A stretch of DNA of 5,708 bases from Bacteroidales bacterium (lineage in GTDB: Bacteria > Bacteroidota > Bacteroidia > Bacteroidales > UBA1556), in assembly GCA_029939445.1 (NCBI GenBank), contig JAOZSY010000175.1, forward strand, positions 1 to 5,708, read 5' to 3'. Every line of letters begins with the position of its first letter. The first letter of the stretch is position 1. Positions 1 to 5,572 of the stretch are shown one piece after another. The notes under the pieces are model-generated. The model did not search any database. It had not been told where the DNA came from and saw only the letters and a program-made list of their open reading frames with translations. The position numbers were made by a program, and so were the translations under genes.

Positions 1-523
1 TGCTCTCAGGTTGTTTATCAAGCGTCATTGCTTTACGATATCCTATTATCTTTTTTCCATCAATTGGCAAATTATGCAATTGACGAGCTCGTGCTCCCGT
101 TGCAATTATTATATTCTCAGCAGAGATAAACTCCGACTCTTTATCTTCAAAATCAAGCTTTACCTTATGAGGCTCTTGCAAACTTCCAAAGGCTTTAATC
201 AATTCTATTCCATGTTTTTTGAATAAAAACTGAACTCCTTTACTCATATTTGCAGCAACACCCCTACTACGCTCTACTATTGCATCAAAATCGGCAATAA
301 TATCCCCTTCTACTTTTACTCCATAATTATCAGAGTGTTTAATATAATTATATACTTGTGCACTTTTTAGTAATGCTTTTGTTGGAATACAACCCCAGTT
401 AAGGCAAATTCCACCAACTTCAGCCCGTTCAACTACTGCTACTTTTTTTCCTAATTGCGTTGCTCTAATTGCTGCAACATAACCCCCAGGTCCACTTCCT
501 ATAACTATTAAATCGTAATCCAT
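1..523 (-). CDS. lpdA: Dihydrolipoyl dehydrogenase (E3), N-terminal part, cut by window edge
   Basis: This is the FAD-dependent E3 flavoprotein that reoxidises dihydrolipoamide with NAD+ in 2-oxoacid dehydrogenase complexes and the glycine cleavage system; it acts in the cytoplasm. I translated the minus strand by hand. The protein begins MDYDLIVIGSGPGGYVAA, an FAD-binding Rossmann motif (GSGPGG, residues 9-14). The redox disulfide motif GGICLNWGCIPTK follows, with Cys40 and Cys45 as the active pair. ATGARAR at 141-147 is the second conserved FAD-domain strand. Only 174 residues are present of a family usually about 450-470 long; the NAD-binding and dimerisation domains lie off the left edge. 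The start is the ATG complementary to 521-523, immediately before the first Rossmann strand. The M1 peptidase gene lies upstream on the same strand across a 95-bp gap, but a promoter-like box suggests separate transcription. Family assignment is secure; which complex it serves cannot be told. Confidence 0.95.
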   Translation of the reverse strand, partial: MDYDLIVIGSGPGGYVAAIRATQLGKKVAVVERAEVGGICLNWGCIPTKALLKSAQVYNYIKHSDNYGVKVEGDIIADFDAIVERSRGVAANMSKGVQFLFKKHGIELIKAFGSLQEPHKVKLDFEDKESEFISAENIIIATGARARQLHNLPIDGKKIIGYRKAMTLDKQPES

Positions 524-554
524 ATTCTTACATTTTACATTATCAACTTGGCTG

Positions 555-562
555 CAAATTTA
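555..562 (-). promoter_or_regulatory. Bacteroidota-type -7 promoter box for lpdA
   Basis: Read on the minus strand, this is TAAATTTG, a full match to the Bacteroidota -7 consensus TAnnTTTG, followed by CAGCC. It lies 31 bp upstream of the lpdA ATG, so the 5' leader would be about 25 nt. The -33 region is poor: a GTTTT sits about 21 bp upstream instead of a clear TTTG. The rest of the 524-618 gap is A/T-rich with no obvious terminator for the upstream peptidase gene. This is inferred from the consensus only. Confidence 0.5.
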
Positions 563-618
563 TGTTTTATTATTATTTAAAACGTATAAAATCTACAATT
601 GCTTCACTGCATTTCTAC

Positions 619-2490
619 TTAAAATTCCTTTATATTATCATCCAAATTAATATCTGGAGTATCCAATGTGCTCAGTTCTGCTTTTTTTAGTTTAAAACCT
701 TCAGGCAAATCAACCAAAAAAATACTACTTCCTTTCCAAACATTAGCCTTAAAGTGAAGTTGTTTCTCCTTATTACCATCATATATCTTTAAACGAATAG
801 CAACTGGCAATCCGCCTTTATTGAGTATTTGAAGTTTATTATTAGTTAATTCCCCTACTGCTAAGTCAGCATTCTTCATCTCAAAAAACCATGGGTTAAA
901 GAACCAACTTAAATTCTCGCCACTTACAGAATTAAAAGTGTTAAAAAAATCATAAGCAGAAGGATGTTTATGCTCCCATTCAAAAGCAAATTGTTGCAAT
1001 GTTTTATTAAATACATCTTCACCCAAATAACTACATAACTCGTAATAAGCAACTGATGATTTATTATATGCATGGTAGCGATATGCCGTCCCTGTATTAT
1101 AAGAAGGCACCATAAGTGGAATTTCCAAATCTGTAGCTGCCATTCTATCATAAGAACTTATCAATGATTGATGAAGAATATATGATGAGTCTTTTAAATA
1201 ATCTCTTACAAATTTCCTTGGAAAATAAGTAATTAAACCCTCATCCATCCATGCATAACGCTGCTCATTGAGCCCTGTATTAAAAGGGAAATACGTATGG
1301 CCTACCTCATGGGCAGTTAGATATAAAGTGCCTTCCAAATTATCATTATCACCATCATTAACCATGGCAGGATATTCCATTCCACCACCACCATTGAAAG
1401 CTGTCATTTGTGGATAAGGATATGCAATACCAGGATTTGTATTACTAAAATAATCAATTATGCTTCTTGTTATATCTGCTACCTGATGAAAATCCTTGGA
1501 ATTGACCTTATAAACAGCATTAACCATTACTCTATTTCCTAAAATATCGACACTTGTTGCATCCCAAATAAAATCTTTACTAATGGCAAAAGCAAAATCA
1601 GGAACAGTATCCATTTTAAGAACCCATGTATTTTTTCCTTTATTCTTTAATACATTATTATCTTTATTGTCTTTGGCAGTAATTATATTAATAACCTTAT
1701 CTGATTTATATGACTTCTCTAATCTCTTAATAATATGCTTCTTATATATATATTCAGAATTCTGCAAAAGCCCTGTTGACCAAAGTTTATAATCTTTGGG
1801 AGTTGTAATTTCAACATTATAATTTCCAAACTCATGATAAAATTCAGCCCTACCAGTATGCGATATATTGGCCCAAGCATACACATCGTCATAAACCTTC
1901 ATTTTTGGAAACCAATATCCTAACATATAATTTGTTTCATTATACACACCATTCCTTATTGTAATGTATTTTGGAATAATATTAGTCCAAGAGATAATAA
2001 TTTCATGCTCCGAATTTGGCTCAAAATAATTATCAAGAATAACTATCATATCTGTACTCCTATGGAAAATCTTTCTGTCTTTTGGATCTAGCTTTATCTC
2101 ATTTCCATCAATTATAATCGAATTAATCTTAACCCCATCATGCAAATCAACTTTACCCATATCCCAATCACGCTGAACTCCTTTCTTAAAAAGATCCTGA
2201 ACATTTGAAAAATAAAGACGTTTTAAAGTATCGGGACTATTATTAAAATATGATAGCGTTTCCACACCTTTAATAAGCTTTTCTTCAGGAAAAATTTCTG
2301 CCTTTATATCGTAATTACAGAAATTCTGCCAATAGCTTTCACCAACAGTTCCATTATTGCTACGTGTATTATTATCAATAGCTTTTTGTACTTCTTTATG
2401 AATAAATACAGGCTTTTCTTGCTGAGCATTAGAGCTACTAAAAACAAAACTAAAGGCAAATAATACTATTAATCGATAATGCATTTTCAT
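619..2490 (-). CDS. Secreted M1-family zinc metallopeptidase (aminopeptidase-like)
   Basis: This is a gluzincin of the M1 family, whose members typically remove N-terminal residues from peptides. Counting from the start at 2490 (623 residues), the zinc site is HEVGH at 394-398 with the third ligand Glu417 exactly 18 residues later (HExxH-x18-E), in the context WMDEGL. GGGGMEYP at 367-374 corresponds to the family's GxMEN substrate-recognition motif, with Glu372 as the expected N-terminus-binding residue and Tyr in place of Asn. Tyr475 in YNKSS fits the catalytic tyrosine region (YxKG in many members). The N-terminal half looks like the M1 beta-domain (YDIKAEIFPEEKLIKG, NNSPDTL). A hydrophobic segment ending SSSNA-Q is a probable Sec signal peptide cleaved by signal peptidase I, with no lipobox, so the protein is probably periplasmic or exported. 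I prefer the ATG at 2490 (MKMHYRLIVLF) over the one at 2511 because it gives a compact basic N-region; both are possible. No C-terminal sorting domain is evident. The substrate is unknown. Confidence 0.9.
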   Translation of the reverse strand: MKMHYRLIVLFAFSFVFSSSNAQQEKPVFIHKEVQKAIDNNTRSNNGTVGESYWQNFCNYDIKAEIFPEEKLIKGVETLSYFNNSPDTLKRLYFSNVQDLFKKGVQRDWDMGKVDLHDGVKINSIIIDGNEIKLDPKDRKIFHRSTDMIVILDNYFEPNSEHEIIISWTNIIPKYITIRNGVYNETNYMLGYWFPKMKVYDDVYAWANISHTGRAEFYHEFGNYNVEITTPKDYKLWSTGLLQNSEYIYKKHIIKRLEKSYKSDKVINIITAKDNKDNNVLKNKGKNTWVLKMDTVPDFAFAISKDFIWDATSVDILGNRVMVNAVYKVNSKDFHQVADITRSIIDYFSNTNPGIAYPYPQMTAFNGGGGMEYPAMVNDGDNDNLEGTLYLTAHEVGHTYFPFNTGLNEQRYAWMDEGLITYFPRKFVRDYLKDSSYILHQSLISSYDRMAATDLEIPLMVPSYNTGTAYRYHAYNKSSVAYYELCSYLGEDVFNKTLQQFAFEWEHKHPSAYDFFNTFNSVSGENLSWFFNPWFFEMKNADLAVGELTNNKLQILNKGGLPVAIRLKIYDGNKEKQLHFKANVWKGSSIFLVDLPEGFKLKKAELSTLDTPDINLDDNIKEF

Positions 2491-2566
2491 AATTAACAGG
2501 TTTAGGTTCAATCAGAATGCTAAACTACTAAAATTAAAGATTCAAAGTCTTCAAAATATCATTTAA

Positions 2567-2586
2567 ACATTAACAATAATTAATGT
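2567..2586. promoter_or_regulatory. Inverted repeat between divergent promoters, possible operator
   Basis: ACATTAA (2567-2573) and TTAATGT (2580-2586) are perfect 7-bp inverted arms around a 6-bp CAATAA spacer. The right arm overlaps the position expected for the -33 element of the nusB promoter. The whole element lies about 9 bp upstream of a weak -7-like TATTTTG on the minus strand (2558 to 2552) that could serve the M1 peptidase gene. Its position is right for a dyad-binding regulator, but arms this short and A/T-rich can arise by chance. Confidence 0.25.
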
Positions 2587-2605
2587 CTAAATTAAAAAAA
2601 AACAC

Positions 2606-2613
2606 TAAATTTG
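2606..2613 (+). promoter_or_regulatory. Bacteroidota-type -7 promoter box for nusB
   Basis: TAAATTTG matches the Bacteroidota -7 consensus TAnnTTTG in full and is followed by CAGTC. It is nearly identical to the box in front of lpdA. The expected -33 position, about 20 bp upstream, holds TTAATG, only a partial match to TTTG. Transcription would start near 2620, leaving a leader of about 50 nt before the nusB ATG. The leader is A/T-rich with no Shine-Dalgarno sequence, which is normal for this phylum. Confidence 0.55.
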
Positions 2614-2668
2614 CAGTCTTAATTTATTATTATAAACAATTTACATATATATTTAAAAGTTCTTTATT

Positions 2669-3634
2669 ATGCTAAATCGACGACAACTTAGAATCAAAGC
2701 ACTACAGTCATTATACGCTCACTTTCAATCAGGTGAAACTAACTTACTTACCACAGAGACACAATTAGTTAAGAATCTTGACAAGCTTTATGATTTATAC
2801 ATCTACCAATTATCCTTTTTAGTAGCAATACGCCGTTTTGCAAATGAATCGTTAGAAGCATCTAAGAATAAATATATTCCAACTCCAGAAGATTTAAATC
2901 CAAATACTCGTTTTGCAGACAATAAGTTTTTGTATCAAATTGAGATGAATAAAGACTTTATTCTTAAGGAAGATAATCTAAAAATTTCTTGGTCGTTGGT
3001 TAGTGATACTATCCGTAATATTGTACATGAGTTTCGCTCTAGCAAAGAGTATGCAAAATACATGCAGCGCAACGAAAGCACTTACGATAATGATAAAGAA
3101 ATTGTACTAATTCTTGTTAGAAATCATTTGATAAAGAATGATGTAATGCGCTCATATTTTGAAGAAATAAATTCAATGTGGAGCGAGGATTTCTATATGA
3201 GTTTAGCAATGGTAAATATTACAATTCACTCTTATACTGAAAAGACAGATATTAGTCAAAAGCTCCCAACATTATTCAAAGGAGAATCAAAATCAAAGAT
3301 AGCCGAGGACAAAGACTTTGTAATAAATCTTGTTAGAGAAGTTATTCTGAATTTTGAAAAGTTTAATGAAATAATAGAAAACAAATCTAATAACTGGGAA
3401 TTTGATCGCATTGCCACCATGGATTTAATTCTACTGAGAATGGGAATGGCAGAGATATTTTACTTTGATTCCATTCCACTAAAAGTTACGCTTAATGAGA
3501 TGATTGAACTAGCAAAACACTTTAGCTCACCACGAAGCAGTGTTTTTGTAAATGGGCTACTCGACAGAACAATTGCTGACGGCCTTCGTACAAATACTAT
3601 TCATAAAAAAGGTAGAGGACTGGTTGGTCAGTAG
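2669..3634 (+). CDS. nusB: Transcription antitermination factor NusB, long Bacteroidota form
   Basis: NusB binds boxA RNA together with NusE (ribosomal protein S10) and supports antitermination and folding of rRNA transcripts; it is cytoplasmic. The diagnostic C-terminal part is residues 245-299: FDRIATMDLILLRMGMAEI, then IPLKVTLNEMIELAKHF and SVFVNGLLD. This is the classic NusB pattern of a helix beginning R-I-A, a P-x-K-V-x-x-N-E turn, an ELAK helix and FVNGLLD. The N-terminus MLNRRQLRIKALQSLYAHFQ also fits the first NusB helix (RR-x-x-R-x-x-A-L-Q-x-L-Y). At 321 residues it is about twice the E. coli protein. The extra material, roughly residues 35-210, is a helical charged insertion between the first helix and the C-terminal half, as is usual for Bacteroidota NusB. 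The tail KKGRGLVGQ also fits that group. The ATG at 2669 is supported by the conserved first helix. A repeat-filled spacer follows, instead of the yajC or coaE neighbours often seen in Bacteroidota. Confidence 0.92.
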   Translation: MLNRRQLRIKALQSLYAHFQSGETNLLTTETQLVKNLDKLYDLYIYQLSFLVAIRRFANESLEASKNKYIPTPEDLNPNTRFADNKFLYQIEMNKDFILKEDNLKISWSLVSDTIRNIVHEFRSSKEYAKYMQRNESTYDNDKEIVLILVRNHLIKNDVMRSYFEEINSMWSEDFYMSLAMVNITIHSYTEKTDISQKLPTLFKGESKSKIAEDKDFVINLVREVILNFEKFNEIIENKSNNWEFDRIATMDLILLRMGMAEIFYFDSIPLKVTLNEMIELAKHFSSPRSSVFVNGLLDRTIADGLRTNTIHKKGRGLVGQ

Positions 3635-3670
3635 TTTAATAGTGAAGGGTGAATAGAGAAAGGAGAAGGG

Positions 3671-3760
3671 GTTGTAAGGAGTTGGGAAATAGGGTAAAGT
3701 GTAGTAAGGAGTTGTAAAAGGTAGTAAAGAATTGTAAAATATGATAAGGCGTTGAAAAAC
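3671..3760 (+). repeat. Degenerate purine-rich array with 10-bp period (about nine units)
   Basis: Read in blocks of ten from 3671, this stretch is nine imperfect copies of GTTGTAA(A/G)(G/A)N. By hand count, position 7 is A in 9 of 9 units; T at position 2, G at position 4 and A at position 6 each hold in 8 of 9; T at position 5 holds in 7 of 9. The plus strand is almost free of C (two in 90 bases). Weaker purine-rich sequence extends left to about 3641, just after the nusB stop. A higher-order 20-bp phase is visible in 3701-3720, 3721-3740 and 3741-3760. Because TAA recurs every 10 bases, all three plus-strand frames are closed within each 30 bases, so it is not coding on that strand. The minus strand stays open, but its translation is low-complexity and I do not call a gene. 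Function is unknown. Confidence 0.8.
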
Positions 3761-3783
3761 CAATTTAGCCTTTAACCCTTTAG

Positions 3784-3807
3784 CCCTTCGACAAGCTCAG
3801 GACAGGC
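3784..3807. repeat. REP-like dispersed intergenic repeat (TTCGACAAGCTCAGG type)
   Basis: CCCTTCGACAAGCTCAGG, followed by ACAGGC, matches a short extragenic sequence that I recall being scattered through many unrelated bacterial genomes, usually written CCTGAGCTTGTCGAAGGG. Fuller copies end in AGGG and can close as a small hairpin. This copy has AGGA, so only a three-base outer stem remains. It is GC-rich against its surroundings and lies between the 10-bp array and the radical SAM gene. Recognition is from memory of the motif; copy number in this genome cannot be seen here. Confidence 0.6.
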
Positions 3808-3840
3808 CTTTAGTTAATTAAAATATAAAATCTTATAAAA

Positions 3841-4848
3841 GTGATTCGTCATTATAATATCCCTATTTTTATTCCTGAGAGAGCATGTCCTTTTCAGTGT
3901 ATCTATTGCAATCAACAAAAAATAACTGGTAAAACGGAGATTGTAAATTTTGAAGATATAATAATAACAATAGAAGACTATTTAGCGAGTATCCCAAAAG
4001 GAAATTCAGAGATACAGATTGCTTTTTTTGGCGGCACATTTACAGCTATGCCCATTGAAGAACAAATAGAATTCCTAAAACTTACCCAAAAATATATTCA
4101 GAATGGTAGTATTAGCGGAATAAGAATCTCCACAAGACCCGATAATATTAGTCAAGAAATACTAGATATTCTTAAACAATATAATGTTACAAATATTGAA
4201 CTTGGTGCTCAGTCGCTTGACAATGGCGTATTGGCTAAAAGCCATAGAGGCCATGACTATAAAGCAGTGGAAGATGCTAGTAAATTAATACTCAGTAATG
4301 GATTTACACTTGGACTACAGATGATGCTAGGGCTGCCTGGCGATTCATTAGAAAAAGCCATGGAAACCGCTCATAAAATTGTAAAATTAGGAGCCAAAGA
4401 AACTCGAATATATCCCACATTAATAATAAAAGATACATCATTGCATACTTTATACAATAAAGGCAAATACACAGCAATGACTACTGAAGATGCGATACAG
4501 CAAAGTGCCGAAATCTATAAAATATTTGATGCTAATGATGTAAAAATTCTTAGAATCGGACTCTACCCTGATGATAATTTGTTAGAGAATGAACTTATTG
4601 CTGGTCCTAATATGTATAACTTTAAAGAAAAGGTTATGACAGAAGTTTGGTGGCAAAAGTTACAACTTCTGATTAACGATAAATCATCAGAACAAAAAAT
4701 TAAGATAAATGTAGCGCCAAAACAAATAAATTACGCCATTGGATATGAAGCGGCAAACAAGAAACGCCTCTTTGAAGAGTTTCACAGAGTTAAATTTAGC
4801 ATTAATAATAATCTTATAAATCTAGAATACAATGTTGATTATTATTGA
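3841..4848 (+). CDS. Elp3-like radical SAM protein of unknown function
   Basis: This is a radical S-adenosylmethionine enzyme; the bound [4Fe-4S] cluster would cleave SAM to a 5'-deoxyadenosyl radical. The cluster motif CPFQCIYCNQ places Cys16, Cys20 and Cys23 (CxxxCxxC). The expected core follows: FFGGTFT at 62-68 (the GGE-type SAM contact), ISTRPD at 96-101, IELGAQS at 119-125, RGHD at 136-139, GLQMMLGLPGD at 158-168 and RIYPTL at 189-194. These mark the Elp3-like branch (COG1243-like), but the 335-residue length leaves no room for the Elp3 acetyltransferase domain. The C-terminal 120 residues fit the small C-terminal domain of this family. Automated pipelines often label relatives as coproporphyrinogen oxidase; I see no basis for that. 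The GTG start is required, since an in-frame TAA lies at 3826-3828, the next Met is residue 69, and the HYNIPIFIPERACPF segment is conserved. No clear promoter precedes it. Its 3' end overlaps the next gene by 17 nt. Confidence 0.85.
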   Translation: MIRHYNIPIFIPERACPFQCIYCNQQKITGKTEIVNFEDIIITIEDYLASIPKGNSEIQIAFFGGTFTAMPIEEQIEFLKLTQKYIQNGSISGIRISTRPDNISQEILDILKQYNVTNIELGAQSLDNGVLAKSHRGHDYKAVEDASKLILSNGFTLGLQMMLGLPGDSLEKAMETAHKIVKLGAKETRIYPTLIIKDTSLHTLYNKGKYTAMTTEDAIQQSAEIYKIFDANDVKILRIGLYPDDNLLENELIAGPNMYNFKEKVMTEVWWQKLQLLINDKSSEQKIKINVAPKQINYAIGYEAANKKRLFEEFHRVKFSINNNLINLEYNVDYY

Positions 4849-5509
4849 TAAAAAACTTCCTGCTGAGGCCAAGGAAAAGCTTAATAATTATGGAGAAGTT
4901 TATGAATTAGAAACCTCAAATATAGTTTATGATGCCATTTCTGGACATCCAGATATTTTCGTTTTTCAGAATAATGAAAAACTAATTATTGCTCCTAAAA
5001 CTCCCATATCTCTAATTAACAGACTAACAGAGAGCGGAATAGTCTTTGAGTATGGCAATATAGAATTAGGCGCAAAATATCCACTTACAACTGTATACAA
5101 TATCGCAACTTATAACAATATCTTTATTGGCAATAATAAATACTGTGATACAAGTATATTGGAGCTTTCAAGGGATAAAAAATGGATACAAACCAAGCAA
5201 TCTTATGCAAGGTGCAATTCCATAATTATTGATAATGAATCTATTATTACTAGTGATCATAGTTTAGAAAAACATTTTAAGAAAGCTCTTATTATCAAAA
5301 CCAAAGATATTATTCTCCAAGGCTTTGAATATGGTTTTATTGGAGGTTGCGCAGGTATTTACAAGGATAAAATCTTTTTTACAGGAAGTTTAAATAATCA
5401 TTCGCAAGGCAAAAAGATAAGAGCCTTTTGTGAGGAGAAAGGATTTACAATTATAGAACTCTCTGAAGGAAAACTTATAGATAGTGGTGGGATATTTTTT
5501 GTTGAATAA
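4832..5509 (+). CDS. DUF6873-type protein, probable GME-fold, function unknown
   Basis: I recognise this 225-residue cytoplasmic protein as resembling the DUF6873 family, which is described as having a guanidino-group-modifying-enzyme (GME) fold. No reaction is known to me. Landmarks are VYDAISGHPDIFVF (32-45), YPLTTVYNIATYNNIFIGN (83-101), YARCNS (125-130), SIITSDHSL (137-145), GFEYGFIGGCAGIYKDKIFFTG (in the range 164-185) and LIDSGGIFFV at the C-terminus. Short strand-rich modules of the form N-x-I-x-I-x-x followed by a D or G turn recur, consistent with a pseudo-symmetric propeller. Possible functional residues are Asp41, Cys128, Asp142, His143, Cys173 and His190. Where arginine and agmatine deiminases carry their catalytic Cys, in a C-terminal GG-x-x-C motif, this protein has GGIFF, so a classical amidinohydrolase mechanism is doubtful. 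There is no signal peptide or membrane segment. The ATG lies inside the end of the radical SAM gene (17-nt overlap, +2 frame), indicating translational coupling. Confidence 0.65.
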   Translation: MLIIIDKKLPAEAKEKLNNYGEVYELETSNIVYDAISGHPDIFVFQNNEKLIIAPKTPISLINRLTESGIVFEYGNIELGAKYPLTTVYNIATYNNIFIGNNKYCDTSILELSRDKKWIQTKQSYARCNSIIIDNESIITSDHSLEKHFKKALIIKTKDIILQGFEYGFIGGCAGIYKDKIFFTGSLNNHSQGKKIRAFCEEKGFTIIELSEGKLIDSGGIFFVE

Positions 5510-5564
5510 AAAGCCGTTGATTTGATAGTTAATAACTATCAAATCAACGGCTTTATCATTTTTT
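5510..5564. terminator. Strong intrinsic terminator, probably bidirectional
   Basis: Arms 5510-5530 and 5534-5554 are perfect inverted repeats of 21 bp around a 3-nt AAT loop. The base of the stem is GC-rich (AAAGCCG / CGGCTTT). On the plus strand it begins at the base after the DUF6873 stop codon and is followed by a T6 run at 5559-5564. On the minus strand the stem ends in a T5 run (5512 back to 5508), so it could also stop the convergent gene whose stop codon is at 5573-5575. Confidence 0.9.
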
Positions 5565-5572
5565 ATCTAGGA

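Noticed and set aside
11..226. 71-codon open frame on the plus strand
   Set aside because: It lies wholly inside the antisense strand of lpdA, whose motifs are unmistakable, and its own translation shows no domain.
924..1151. 75-codon open frame on the minus strand
   Set aside because: It is an alternative frame of the M1 peptidase gene across the conserved post-zinc-site region, and shows no independent start signal or motif.
1583..1792. 69-codon plus-strand frame with hydrophobic stretches that look membrane-spanning
   Set aside because: It is antisense to the M1 peptidase gene; the hydrophobicity comes from reading A-rich Lys/Asn codons in reverse.
619..2511. Type IX secretion cargo
   Set aside because: The C-terminus (NLDDNIKEF) lacks a recognisable T9SS sorting domain; only a Sec signal peptide is supported.
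3671..3760. CRISPR array
   Set aside because: The units are only 10 bp, contiguous and degenerate, with no spacers between conserved repeats and no cas gene in the window.
3557..3763. 68-codon minus-strand frame across the repeat array
   Set aside because: It overlaps the end of nusB antisense, and its Tyr/Phe/Pro-rich translation is what a reversed GTTGTAAAGG repeat gives by chance; the repeat lacks stops on that strand.
3841..4848. Oxygen-independent coproporphyrinogen III oxidase (HemN)
   Set aside because: The cluster motif is CxxxCxxC without the further conserved Cys (CxxxCxxCxC) typical of HemN, and the FFGGTFT and GLQMMLGLPGD motifs fit the Elp3-like branch.
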